Program-made: the position numbers and the translations under genes
Shown here: positions 47,603 through 59,921 of the stretch, piece after piece
How the letters are laid out: each line of letters begins with the position of its first letter
Numbering within the stretch: position 1 is the first letter of the stretch
Notes under the pieces: model-generated
What the model was told of the DNA's origin: nothing
The model's database searches: none
Seen by the model: the letters and a program-made list of their open reading frames with translations, nothing else
DNA from: Gordionus sp. m RMFG-2023
Taxonomy: Eukaryota; Nematomorpha; Gordioida; Chordodea; Parachordodidae
DNA length: 64,000 nucleotides
NCBI RefSeq assembly: GCF_954871325.1
Contig: NC_088775.1
Location: forward strand, 80,205,561-80,269,560
Direction: 5' to 3'

Positions 47603-49856
47603 TTTTCCGAAATATATTTTTTTACCAAAAATTGAAGAAAAAAGTAGATGGCGCTAATGGTTGAAAAATATTATTCATGAAAATATAAATACGTTTATAA
47701 GAAATGGGATAAAATTTTCCAGCTCTGCCCCCCCCCCCCCCATTATTCTTAAAATGTTTTACATTTTTTAGATCTTTACTTACTACTATAACGAATGACT
47801 TATTAGCTCGATAATGTATAACAGCCGCAGTAAAAACGAATATTTTATTAGGCATATTATCGATTATATTTTACAAAATAAACTGTTTAAAACGATCTCT
47901 CTTCCTGCATAATATTTTTAACTTGCCGTTCAGATTAATTTTAAATAATTCAACTCGTCTGCAGCTAATTATTTTATCGTCTGTCTACCAATAACATTCT
48001 GGATTTGGAGAGTGCAAAAACATATATTATAGGTGCAGATCAATTAAAATTTTATTCCATATCACAGATGGACGTACCAAATATTAAAATATTGCAACCC
48101 ATTTAATCTACAGAGACATGCTTATCGCAAGAATCTAAGAAAGATTCTACCCTGGATGACCCAAAAAAAATTTACCATTCAATTTAGATATGTTAATATG
48201 CTCTTCATGCCTACAAAAATTAGCAAACATTCCTTATACTTCAAATGACAATGTAGATATTGATTCTTCCCTTCATAAAATATAATCAAACTAAATTAAT
48301 TAAAAAAAATTAAAATAATCAAAAATTAAAATTAAAAATTATAATTAAGTTTGTAAAATCATGATCTATCCCTATACAAATATCCTCGAATATATATATA
48401 CTTTTCTATAATTCATTTATATAATGTTTTACAAACAAACTGAAAAAAATCTTGAACTTTCTTTAATTTGAATAATCATTCTTTTTTATTCATCTTTCTT
48501 TAAATCATTTGCATTCGAAATTTAATTCTTTTTTCTTGAGTAGATTTGAATATCTTTCGGCTTCGTAATTTGGTTTAACAATTACAACACCCTTCCACTT
48601 AGATTAGTCCCACCATTCTGCGAGTATAGGCCATTGACGAACTCGATTCACTTCTGTTATCATGGTTCCCGATACATTCTTCTAGCTCTTTTAATTATAT
48701 CTCGTTTTACTCCCACATTATCCTAGTCTTTGCTTGTTTCTAACGGTTTCTAGTAACTAATGACGGTAAACCACTGACGATAATTTGTCTGCGAGTAACG
48801 ATTGTTTCCACGCCTTCTTGTTCGATTTTTTATCCTATACTAAAGTTTTGATAAGCAATTGGCGATAATTTGTCAACGATTAACGATAGCATCCTGGTCT
48901 TGACCACTTGTTCTACCTAGTCGCTTGTCAAGTTTGTCTTAAGATCTCTTATACAATAATGATTTTTTGTCTCTTTTGATCCAAAATAAAAAATCCGATC
49001 TCTAATTGAGCTCGATTGCGGCATAAATTTTCTAATGACGAAAAGCCGTTTCTCTTTATGAAGATTTTTTGGTTAATCAACAACCTGATATTTTGCTAAA
49101 TATTATCAACTTAAATAACAGTCAACCGTATATCTTTAATAAAAATTTATAACGAATTTCTTTTAGCTACATCGATCACTTGTACGTATAACGATCTCTT
49201 GTGACGCATTCTTTTTAGCTAAACGACTAATTCTCCGAAATACGACCATTAATATTGATACCATTATTTTATTGCTCTCATTCTTTGTCTTAGTGTCGAT
49301 AGTCATCTCATACATCCCCTTCCCCCTTTATTTAGAATCTCTTTTCAGAGTTAATTAGACTGAATTATTGTAAAGGGTCGGTCTCCTCCGCTCTCCAACA
49401 CCAGTGTAGTAAACTGTGTTAAATATTGATACCATTGTTTTATTGCTCTCATTACTATTGATAACATTAATATATCCCTACAATCAAATGAGAAATCTCT
49501 CATTAAAGAAAACCCTTATGTGAAAAGAAATATTCTAAGAAAAAAAATTCTAGAGCAAAAAAAGTTTGACGAATAAATTTATACCATTATCTTCATCAAA
49601 TGATGAAAAATTTGATGAAATTCTAGATATCTTAAAAATTAAAAAAATTATATGAAAGATATTTATTATTGGAAATTTGTTACATTATTAAGTGTCTAAT
49701 GGGCATATGCCCACTCTGCTCCTCAGTTTAATTAGTATATTTAATAGAAATTCAAAATTTTTTAGTATAAAAAGTGAAAATATCCGGTTATTGATAAGTT
49801 AGCAGCAAAATTTAAACCATAATCCGTAATTTGTCATCTATTTCTTTCATCAAGGA
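47603..49856. other. Centre of the inverted-repeat structure, unclassified
   Basis: No transposase family is recognisable. A plus-strand frame around 47990-48105 reads NNILDLESAKTYIIGADQLK then FYSISQMDVPNIKILQPI, and another (about 48115-48290) reads FNLDMLICSSCLQKLANIPY. On the minus strand 47855-47622 starts MPNKIFVFTAAVIHYRANKS. These are short but not obviously AT noise and may be exons of one protein. Between 48750 and 48930 CGATAATTTGTC and TAACGATTG/TAACGATAG words repeat. An ATTGATACCATTATTTTATTGCTCTC unit (about 44 bp) occurs at 49247 and 49421. Confidence 0.4.
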
Positions 49857-50899
49857 GTCGATGGCGTCGCCAAGGGTTTGATATCATATATATATTTAGC
49901 AAACGTGTCTAAATAAAAAGCAATAAGAAAATTTCGAAAACAAACTCTACTTTTTGATTAAAAATACAGGTGAAGCAAGATAGTTAAACCGGAGGTTAAA
50001 GACTAAAATCGGCGCCAATTTGTATTATATTTTTGATAGCCCTTTAAGACTTTTTTTACCTACAATATGATATATTATACATTTTTTTACTATAAATAGT
50101 TTTTGAGATATAAGCATTTTAAAATTTTTACAGATTCTAAAGTGGTTCTTTTTTGCACTTTTGAACAACTATATCTCGGGAACCAGATGTGCTAGCTAGT
50201 TAAAATAAACGGATTTCTCATTTATATACAAATCTAAATAATTCCAGAAATTTTTAACAATTTTAAAAGGGGTTGACCGAAAATGTGCCTTTTTTGATCG
50301 ATTTGACATGGAAAGGCTCATGTGCAATTATTAAATAAGCTTGTACTATTTTGTTTAATATTTTTAGGCATATTTTGAAATTGGTAAAATAATTTCATGA
50401 CAAGAAATCAACCTAATTTGCTAAACATCGACCAAAATTTATTAAAATGTAATAAGAACCCCCATTTATTATTTAATTTAATATGTATACGGAATCACGA
50501 GGTCGAGTCCTATATCATAAACCAGAAATCACTTGGTTATGGAAGTAAAACAATAAAAGAATTTTTTAAAAAAATTTTTAAGTACCCCCATTCAAAATTT
50601 TAGAAGCAGTTGCTTCGGACCCTCACCGTTGTAGGGGCCACTGGTCCCCGGGTAGGGTTCACTCGTTCCCAAAAAAAATTCCAGAAAAAAGTATTAGATA
50701 TATATTTTTGAAATTTAAAACTACTATAAAACTAATCCATTTTTTCGAGTATTTAATGATTTAAAGCATAAAAGTAATACATATTAAATATCTCTAAAAA
50801 ATAAAATTTTATGGTGCCAGCCAGGCGACAAAAAATATAATTTAATAGTTTTTAAAAAAAAAGATTCCGAATCCCCTTAAATATTTTTGTAATAATTAT

Positions 50900-51296
50900 T
50901 TTTTGAAGGAGTAAAAAGAAACTTTAGAAAAAACGGTTAAACCGGTTCAGTTTTTATATTTTAGAGAAATAATTTGAATATACAGAATTATATAAACGTT
51001 CTCTTATAGTACTGGCGGTTCCCGCAACACAAGTTTCTGTAGAAAGGGCTAAGTTCAATATATTTAAAAATAAGTTTATTTTGAATCTTATATATTTTTT
51101 TTATATATAATTCATAGATGCTTATAATATAAATAAATTAGAAGATGGTTTCAATAAAAAAAAAATTTCTAACCTTAATGAACTAAACCTTTATAATTAG
51201 TTGAACCGAACCGAACCTTTATAAATTTCTTCTTAAGAACCGTAACCAAAACGTAACTATTATAATTTTTTACATACTGAACCGTAACCGTCCCTG
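50900..51296 (+). pseudogene. hAT 3'-end relic in the right arm
   Basis: Mirror copy of 46148-46545, reading LAVPATQVSVERAKFN at about 51010-51060 and ending GAACCGTAACCGTCCCTG at 51296. It resembles the C-terminus of the better preserved hAT at 57167-59921 (AVPATQVSVERSL), but the terminal repeats differ. Confidence 0.65.
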
Positions 51297-51734
51297 CTTT
51301 AATGTTCAACGAAAATTGTTGCAATAATTCGGATTTTTTATAAATATATTTATTAATATTTTTTAAAACAAAAATGTCTTAACCTCATCCCTTTTCATTC
51401 ATTATATGCCTTAATTTTATACTATTTACTTTTTTTTAAATTCTCTTTTTAAATCCCTTATTTTGGCCTTTTAATTATATGGTGCTAGCCGCAAAAAGAG
51501 AGAAGAAAAAGATAAATTATTTTATTTTTTATCATGGGGATTCGGAATATTTTTTAAATATTTTTAAAAAAAGATCCCAATACGACATATATATTACAAT
51601 CAAATGACCTTCAATTTTACGTGTTATTTTATAATTCATAAATGCAATAGTCAGCCTAGATATGGATTTAATAAAATAATTTTTTATATAAAATTTAAAT
51701 GCCGATCCGAAAATAAGAACAAATTTAAAGAAAG

Positions 51735-51790
51735 CGGGATTTGAACCTTGTACTGTAGCTAGAAATGATTTAAAGCGAACCGAACAATAC
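51735..51790 (-). repeat. B-box-like tRNA-derived scrap
   Basis: The minus strand has AGGTTCAAATCCCGC, a good RNA polymerase III B box. No matching A box or cloverleaf is visible upstream. Confidence 0.25.
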
Positions 51791-52434
51791 TCTATTTGAT
51801 ATTGGAAGTAAAATTTATATTATAAACTATTGCGATTCAGCCCAGTCTTTGGTTCTATCCTTATCAAAAAGCAGGTCCAGTTCATGACTTTTAATAATTT
51901 ACGGAATATGCACTTGCTTTACAAAAAAATAGATATATGATTTATTCCAAATCGGAGACTTACAGGACCTCGCTAGCTTTTTATAACTTTTTGAAACTAG
52001 GGTTTTAAATTTAATTATCTTGCGGCTAATTCGAGTTTTAAAAATGTTAATTTTAAGGGCCCTCAGTTTTTTTATAATTCATCATTTTTGGTTATATTTT
52101 GTAGATGATTTGAAAAAGGAAATTATAGAACATTAATCGGCGAACTAATGTAAATAATCTATAAAGAAATTCATCAACTAGTGAATTGATACAATTTAAT
52201 ATATTTCATCTAGTAGTTTATATTTCTTAAAAACACTGATATTTATTCATGTTGGACCGTCTCAGCCTAGATTTAGTTTAGGGTTTTAAAATTTATGCTT
52301 TTAATAATATTTATTTCGCTCATATGAAGATTATTAACTAGAGTTAGGATTCGTTATATAGATATAGACACTGATTTTTTGTTTTATCTTTTGACAAGAT
52401 TTTGATAATGACTACGAGATAAGATACATAAAGA

Positions 52435-52545
52435 AAACGCCCTGGTACCTAATCAACGCAATAAATACAAAAAATAAATCTAAAGTATTTAACGTCAAAG
52501 AATACACTGATTATCGCATAACAACTCTAACTTCTCCATTATAAT
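52435..52545 (+). pseudogene. LINE reverse-transcriptase scrap
   Basis: A short frame reads NTKNKSKVFNVKEYTDYRIT then TLTS. This corresponds to the K..KNFADYRAVALTS segment at the start of the RT in LINE copies A and B. Nothing else of the element is visible nearby. Confidence 0.35.
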
Positions 52546-54588
52546 TAATTACAATATATTTTGATATAATAGACGTTAGCATTTAAATTATATTATAGAT
52601 TACGAAGAATATTAGTTTATATGATATTTTATAATCAATAATTTTATGTTACTACTACTATTATTACGCTTAGAATATTTCCTTAACTTTATAATTATTT
52701 AATAAATAATTATTCATAAAATAATGATCAGTTAATGAGATTCACAATCATTTTATATTAATATTAAATGTGTGTATAGCTTTTTAACATAGAATAACTA
52801 ACGGTTTATTACTTATTATAAAAAACACTGATCAAGAATCATATTCTCCTGCTTTAGATGATCATATTAATAGCCAGTTAATCATAAAATAGTCTTTCCA
52901 TTTTTTTATCAAGTCCGCGAGTTACTAATATATTAAGTTATAATTAATTTTTTTATATCTGTTTATTATATGTATATTTTCATTAAAATATCGGTGGGAA
53001 ATATGTCCCGAACAAAATATCAGATATAAATAATCATTAATTTCTTAAATAATAGTTAATCACCAATACAATTTTATAAAAAATCCCAGATGAATCTGTC
53101 TCTGAATTAATTTTTATGATTTATTAATAACAAAATTGTAAGAGATATAACTATAAAAATGTTTGAATCAACAATCTCTTAGTGCTAATTTTAAAAAACC
53201 TAGCCCTTATTGGTGCAACTACTTTATAAAAAAAATAACACCGCTTAATATAGTTATTTTCTCAAAAACCATTGTTTAGTAATTTTTTACAAATTTTTTA
53301 AAAAAGTAGCATGCTAATAGCTATTATATTAGAAAATTAGCTTTCGCTAATTTACGCTACTTTATAAAAAATATTTTGTAAAATATCTTTAAAAAATTGG
53401 AATTGATACATTAACCAAAATATATTAATTTCCTTAGTGACTTGTATAAAATAAGAAAAGATATATAAACGACTTATTTTATTAATACAGGGGTAATTGC
53501 TAAATATAGGTTCAGTTATGCTAAATTACAGATCATAACTGATAATAATATAATTGAGGGTAGTGTTGTATTTAATTTAATAAAGATATTTATAAATTAG
53601 GAAAATTCATTGAATATGATCTGGCATTATTTTTTTGTTGCAAAAAAAGAATGTCATGGATTTTCTATTATATATGTTGAGTTGCGTAAACTTCAACACA
53701 AATTTTCAAAAAACTTCTCTAAACGCCATTTCTTGTTTGAGTGCCTGCAAACTTTAAAAAATTTTTTAATTCGTTCACGTTTGTTGCTCATTAGCAAAGA
53801 ATTGAATAAATTTCTGTTTTAAACTATTTGCGAGGAATGCCCTATATTTCGTAAACTCGTTTGCATTCATTCATATCTAAAAAAATATATTTAATTATAA
53901 ACATGATGCATAATTATGATAAAATCTAAAACACCAATTTAGTCAATCATTTAATATTTTCATTTTATAATGGAACATAATGAATGCGTTAAAATTAAAA
54001 TCACATTATAGAACAATAAATTAAGACTTAAAATATATTACTAGTTAATTTAAAACAAAATTTCTATTAATATTAAATTGTTATTTAAGATTTTGATTCA
54101 ATATGCAAAAATGTTTAAATAATTAAAACTCAATTTGCTGCGAATTTCCACTCTGAGGACGGTATTGAAATATTTTTTAATGATAGATAAAAATAATATT
54201 TCTGGATATTTATTTTCAATAAACCATTATCGACCAAATTTTTCCACTAATTCTTCGATAAAAAGATTATTTCAAAATATATTTCTCAGTTCTGAAGCAA
54301 CTGACATTTCTTGGTTATTTTTTCAAAATATGATACTAGTTATTTTTTAAATTATTTCATTAAGTGAAATCTTTATCAAAGGATATTATATTAGAGTTTA
54401 TATAATCGGGATGCATTATGGAGAAAATAGTATAATAATTTTCATATCTAAAACAACTGTTTCTACTTTTAGAAGAACTTATAATACAAATAATCTATAA
54501 TAATCTGGAATCATCTGGTGATTCCTCTTATTTTAAACCATTACCGAATGCAATTTAAATTCGTAAGAAACCCTGACCTTACTGAAAC
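52546..54588. other. AT-rich stretch with unassigned frames
   Basis: Open frames at 53610-53822 (+) and 54135-54350 (+) and a longer, stop-broken minus-strand reading around 53580-53880 (NEFTKYRAFLANSLKQKF, KFVLKFTQLNIYN) could be fragments of a decayed gene. I recognise no family. Confidence 0.35.
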
Positions 54589-54936
54589 GAATTACTGCAC
54601 ATAATTAATTTTAGACAATTCCGCCATATGTTTTTTTCATATAAAAAGTCTATAATATAAATTAAGATTAGTTTAAAAGTTTGGAAAAATTGTCTGAAAT
54701 TTACAGTGTTGGTTACTTTATTTATACTGGAATTTATTTTCCAAATAAGGTTTTTCAGATTTGAATTACTGCACATAATTAATTTTAGACAATTCCGCCA
54801 TATGTTTTTTTCATATAAAAAGTCTATAATATAAATTAAGATTAGTTTAAAAGTTTGGAAAAATTGTCTGAAATTTACAGTGTTGGTTACTTTATTTATA
54901 CTGGAATTTATTTTCCAAATAAGGTTTTTCAGATTT
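54589..54936. repeat. Perfect 2 x 174-bp tandem duplication
   Basis: Units 54589-54762 and 54763-54936 appear identical base for base, opening GAATTACTGCACATAATT. A very recent duplication or an assembly artefact would explain the lack of divergence. Bases 54937-55365 hold no gene I recognise. Confidence 0.9.
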
Positions 54937-55365
54937 AAAAATTGCTCCCAGTTTATGGTTTGGAATTGAGAGATTTAATCCAATAAAGTATTTGGGATAA
55001 GCCCTTATCTATGCATAAATCTAGAAAGATTAAAATATAAATATAATTGATTTGAAAATGATAATTTAAGTAATATTAATCACAAATATTATCTCATTTG
55101 ATAGTTCTTGACAATAAGTTAAACTTGTAATTTTTTAATTTGTATTGCCATTATTGTAAACGTCAAATAGCTCAAATGCATGATATCTTCACTTTCTAAA
55201 ATTGAAAATGCATATGTATTGGCTCGATAATCTATTATAATATTTTTATATAAATTATTTTGACACTTGTTTGGAGTCAAAATCGAGATAATTATTGTAA
55301 TTAGGCCAAGGATATTGGAAAAGATGTATAATCTGAATTCAAAATATCATGCATATATATATATA

Positions 55366-55425
55366 CTAGCTAATAACCCGTCAAGAATGAGAAGGGGTAA
55401 TTAGTTAGTTTGTGTATATGCTAAA
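55366..55425 (-). mobile_element. Helitron-type 3' end (minus strand)
   Basis: Read on the minus strand it ends CTTGACGGGTTATTAGCTAG followed by T. This matches the 3' terminus of the Helitron at 33121 (GACGGGCTATCAGCTAG T). The hairpin is degraded here. The body extends rightward into 260-bp repeats and was later split by the hAT at 55493. The 5' end is not identified. Confidence 0.5.
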
Positions 55426-55989
55426 AATAGAGATGCTTCAAAATTTTTGAATTTTAAATATTGATCTCAAAATTTTGTTTTGTAGACACAACCAGGGGCG
55501 GACTGGCCATAAGACCAGGTGGGCATTTTGCCCACGAGGCCGCGTTAAATGTCGATTTTTGAGGCCGATCAGAGAAAAATATCAAAAAAGAGGCCGATTA
55601 GAAAAAAAATATATTATTATGTTCACATTATTTATTATTATCATTTATTTATTTTTAATGATATCTCTATGATTTGAATATCACATTCCTTGACAATTGT
55701 CATGTCGTTTACTATAATTTAATGCATAAAATACCAGTAACGTAGCTTGATGCTATACATCATTACCTCGTTTTTTTCTTTGCTTTTATTCAAATGAAGT
55801 AAAAACGCTTCCGTTTGAGTAGAGTGAAAGTTAAGTTTTGATTAATTCATTATATTACATTTTTATACATTGATTTATTGTAGAAATAATATAGCCAACA
55901 TTTCTTGTTCTTAATTCATTGAAATCAAATAAAATCCAGGTCGGTGAATCAGATTCTAAGGATGGATGCTTAGGTGAAACAGAATAATT

Positions 55990-57110
55990 CATCTGGCCAA
56001 AATAAGTTGAGAAAGCTGCAAAAAATTTCTCGATCTAGAAAAGGCCTTCGATAGAATCCCGGAAAATTTATCTGGTGGGCGCTACGCCACAAAAGGTTCC
56101 CGAAAAATATATAAGAATAATACAGGATATGTATATGGGCCATACAACAATGGTCCGTAGCACAACTGGTACTTCAGCAGGCTTCATAATAGCCGAAGGA
56201 ATTCATCAAGGATCGGCTCTCAGCCCACTTCTCTTCATTACAGTAATAGATGTATTAGCACAATCTATACCTCAAACAGTCCCGTGGAATATGATATTTG
56301 CAGATGATATTGTGATACTTGCCGAATCCAAGGATGAAATGAAAGAAAGATTAGTGAATTAGATAAATATCCTAAAAAAGCACGGAATAAAAGTAAATAG
56401 AGAAATGACGGAATATATGGTGATAGGAGGAGATGAAACAGAGAGTATTGATATAAATAAATGGCAGATATCGGCAATTGAAAGCTGCAAATATTTGGAC
56501 TCCACTATACAAACAAGTGGCAAAAAGAGATAAAGAGTAAAATTAATCATGGGTGGTTAAAAGTGCTATTTGACAAAAGAATCCCACACAAATTAAAGGG
56601 AACAATTTACAGTTCCATAATACAACCAACTATTCTATATATTTCGGAAACATGGCCAACCAAGGAATCAGACGAGAGAAGTCTACAAACTATGGAGATG
56701 AGAATGCTGAGGATGATGCTGGGGTAACAAGAAAGGATAAAGTGCGCAGTACAAGAATACTAAGTAGTTTAAAGGTAGACTAAGTTAATGGTAAACAGAC
56801 TTAAGTGGTATGGGCACACAATGAGAAGGCCTATGAACTACATAGGAAATAAGGTTGAGAGCTTGAAAGTGATGAGCAAACGTAAAAGAGGAAGGCCAAA
56901 ACTTCAATGGGGCCATAAAGTTAGAGCCAATATAAAGAAGTATAAATTAGATATAAGAGATTGTATGAATAACATAAAGTGGAGAGAGATGTTGAAGGAG
57001 CTTACCACCAGAAAAGGTGAAAGCTAAGGAGAAAAAAAAGAAAAAAGAAGGAAATTATGCCAGGCTCTAAAGGAAGGGGATGCCAGAAAAATAATTTAAT
57101 AATATACCCC
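55990..57110 (+). mobile_element. RTE-clade LINE, 5'-truncated
   Basis: The plus strand reads KAFDRIPENL near 56045. Frame 56075-56362 follows, with VPEKYIRIIQDMYMGHTT, EGIHQGSALSPLLF and the catalytic FADD box (NMIFADDIVIL). Then come broken frames with SCKYL.STIQ-like text, and a C-terminal frame 56788-57027 with RLKWYGHTMRRPMNYIG and KRKRGRPK. A short 3' UTR with GA-rich repeats ends near 57110. The combination of FADDIV with RLxWxGHxxRRP identifies the RTE group. Frame shifts and loss of the endonuclease make it dead. It is nested in the hAT at 55493-61002. Confidence 0.75.
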
Positions 57111-57166
57111 CTTTTAAAATGTTTAACTATTTAAAATTTAGATTGCAAATCTTATATTGCTGAGGA

Positions 57167-59921
57167 CAGGGATTCGAACCGAACCCGAACCCGGAGAAGT
57201 GAACCCGGGTTTTTAGAAAAAAACTCTGAACCCGAACCGAACCTGAACCCCATTTATAAAATTTTCAAAACCCCGAACCGAACCCAAGAATTTTATTTGA
57301 ACCCGGGTTCAAGCGGGTTCAGTGTATATTTTAAACAATTGAATTAATTTACGCCATTTATTTTTAAATTTTTATCTTATTATTCTTAAAGATTATTAAT
57401 TAGAAGAAAATGGTTAACAAATCAAAGTAAAAATTATTATATTGTTAATTTAAAAATTCTAAACATCTAACTTAAAAATTGTTAAATGTAGGGCAGTTTT
57501 TGTGAACTTATTAAAATGATTTTAAAATTTATATATGCTAATCATTTATTTTTGGTTCAGATTAATTTTTACAAGATATTAATGAAGTGCATATTATAAT
57601 GAAATTAAATTTATAAATATCTCTTTTTTAATTCTGAAATCATTGCTATTTAAAAAAATTGTTCTCTTTTTATAGATTTAAGATTAAAGATAAAGTCATA
57701 TTTGATAAGCATTTTACCCTTAATACAATAGAAAAAAAATCAATATGTTCTTATTGCAAAGTAAAAATGTCTGGTAATCACTTGTCAAATTTAGAAAGAC
57801 ACCTGGAAAGAAATCACAACAATGAATATTTAAATTATTTAAATGAAAAAACCAAATATCAGGAAATGTTATTGGCAAAAAAACCTAAAATTAATATAGA
57901 AACCTTTTTTCCAAAAAAGCATATAAGTATAAATATATCATCTAAAGATTTGATGAGTTCTATACTAGAACTTGTTACTGTAAATGGCTTTATCAATTAT
58001 TGAAGATTCGGGATTTCAAAGAATTATAAATCCACTCCTATCTGGGCTCAATTTAGTTATAAACAAAGAAAATTTATCCAGAACTATTAATAAAACAGCC
58101 CAATCAATTAGAGACAAAATATCGAGAGAGGTAGAAGGAAAATTAATAAGTTTAAAAGTTGATGCAGTTCAACGACTAGATAGGTCAATTCTTGGTGTAA
58201 ATATTCAATTTATATCAAAGTCCATTATAAATTTGAGGACTCTTGGAATTGTAGAGCTGAAAGAGAGATGTACAGGAGAATATATAAAAGAGAATATATT
58301 AAAAACTTTACTAAAATTTAAAATTAATATTGAACAAATATACACAATTACTTCTGATAAAGGTTGTAATTTTTTAAGAGCTATAAAGCTCCTGCAACCT
58401 GAAACTGATTATGATATAAGGAGTGAATCAGCAGATGAGGAAAATATGGATGTAAATGTATATAAATATGATATTGATGATATACAAAATACTTTTTTAT
58501 CAACTGTTATATCCTATCCGATTTATAGTGTACGGTGTGCAGCTCACACACTTCAGCTGGCACTTCAAGATGCTATAAAATTATCACCTATTGTGGAAAC
58601 CATTGCAAAAGCTAGGAGCCTAAATTTAAAATTAAGACATCCCACTTACCAAAAGTTATTAAAAAATATGAAACTCCCTAAGCCTGTGTTAGATTGCCAC
58701 AGATGGCATTCAACCCATGATATGTTAGAAAGGCTGATTTTACTAAAACCCAATATCGAAGATTTTTTTCAGAGCAATCTGATTATTTATTGACTGAAGA
58801 TTGGAAAGAGATAATAACGATTGTTGAAATTTTAAAACCGCTAAAAATCGCAACCAAACAATTCCAATCTGAACAGTTAACACTGACAGATTTTTATGCA
58901 GCATGGTTAAGATGCTGCATCGAACTGGAAAAAAATCCAAACCATTTTGCTCAATTACTATATTCTTGTCTTAAAAACAGAGAAGAAAGGTTTATAAAGA
59001 ACGAAATTCTCTTAGCTGCCATATACCTGGACCCAAGATACAAGGTTAATTAAAAGCTTAGTAAATTAATTATTTTAGATTTATATTAAAATTGTTATTT
59101 TATGGAATATTTAAATATAAACAATATAAATCCTTTAATATTACAGGTATTACTTAGTGATGATGATAAGATTTGTGCGAAAAGGCATCTTGTCAATTTA
59201 TGGAGACGAATTAAAAGCTTAACAACGCCGATTTTATCTGATGATATTAGTTCCGATGAAGTTATTGAACAAGAAGATGATTTAGAGAAATTGATACAAC
59301 TTAAAGAAAGGCAGGAGAAAATACTTAAAAGAGGGCCAACGATTGCTGAGAAAAGTATTGGAATAATAATTACTGGATTTAGCGATTATAAAAGATTAGA
59401 TAAGAAGGAAAATATTTTGCATTTTTGGGAGTCTGCTAAGCTGGAACACCCTGAATTATATATTTTATCTAAAATCTTATTTGCTGTTCCTGCAACCCAA
59501 GTTAATTTATCATATTTTCACATATAAATACATTTAACATAGGTTAGCGTTGAAAGATCTTTATCACATTTGAAATTCATTCATTCACCACATAGATCGA
59601 GGATGAGTGAACAACTCTTGGAAGATATTATGCTAATACGTCTAAATAAAATTTTTAAAATTGATACATGACTATATGCTTTGTATTTTTAACTATATTT
59701 GCCTATAAATAAAATAAAAAATTTATTTTTTATATCAAATTTATGTTTAGTTTTTTATTATGATTTAAATATAGAATTTTTTTTATCAACTCAAAAATTC
59801 TTGAACCCGAACCAAACCCGGGTTCAAAAATATTTCCCTGAACCGAACCCGAACCGAACCCACCTTTTTTTTGTACCCCGAACCGAACCCGGGCAAAAAT
59901 TTTGTCGGGTTCGCATCCCTG
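57167..59921 (+). mobile_element. hAT transposon, nearly complete, perfect 8-bp TSD
   Basis: The ends are CAGGGATTCGAACC and GGTTCGCATCCCTG. The flanks are identical, GCTGAGGA at 57159-57166 and 59922-59929. Both subterminal regions are packed with GAACCCGAACCG-type repeats, probable transposase-binding sites. The transposase gene fills the middle. Intact ends, an exact target duplication and few coding lesions mark this as the youngest transposon in the nest. Confidence 0.92.
57676..59671 (+). pseudogene. hAT transposase, BED finger, two frame shifts
   Basis: Parts in order: a BED-type zinc finger (CSYCKVKMSGNHLSNLERHL, near 57750-57820); frame 57984-58793 with SIIEDSGFQRIINPL, catalytic-core text LISLKVDAVQRLDRSILGV, TITSDKGCNFLRAIKLL, CAAHTLQLALQDAI and RWHSTHDMLERLI; frame from about 58780 (YLLTEDWKEIITIVEILK, LLAAIYLDPRYK); an intron 59045-59146; then VLLSDDDKICAKRHL; a 42-nt intron 59501-59542; and the dimerisation motif AVPATQVSVERSLSHLK ending at 59671. 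Catalytic Asp residues and the final Glu are visible. One frame change lies near 57985 and one in a T7 run at 58763-58769; either could be a read error. A first coding exon with ATG was not found. It is more intact than any other transposase here. Confidence 0.85.

Larger units (their letters stand above)
45827..51586. mobile_element. 5.76-kb element or inverted duplication with 1.75-kb terminal inverted repeats
   Basis: The left arm 45827-47602 and right arm 49857-51586 are reverse complements with roughly 5% mismatch in the part I compared. Both begin GTCGTATTGGGAT at the outer edge and reach the inner CTTGGCGACG/CGTCGCCAAG word. ATATATAT flanks both outer edges; it could be an 8-bp duplication or just simple sequence. 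Each arm carries an identically placed 68-codon frame (47069-46863 and 50397-50603) starting MTRNQPNLLNIDQNLLKC, a GTCCCCGGGTAGGGTTCAC stretch and a hAT relic near the outer end. It may be a transposon with giant TIRs or a segmental inverted duplication. Confidence 0.75.

Noticed and set aside
58690-58777. A 49-nt intron ending TTTTTTTCAG in the hAT transposase
   Set aside because: The segment it would remove reads LERLILLKPNIEDF, a conserved hAT block. A frame shift in the T run explains the sequence better.
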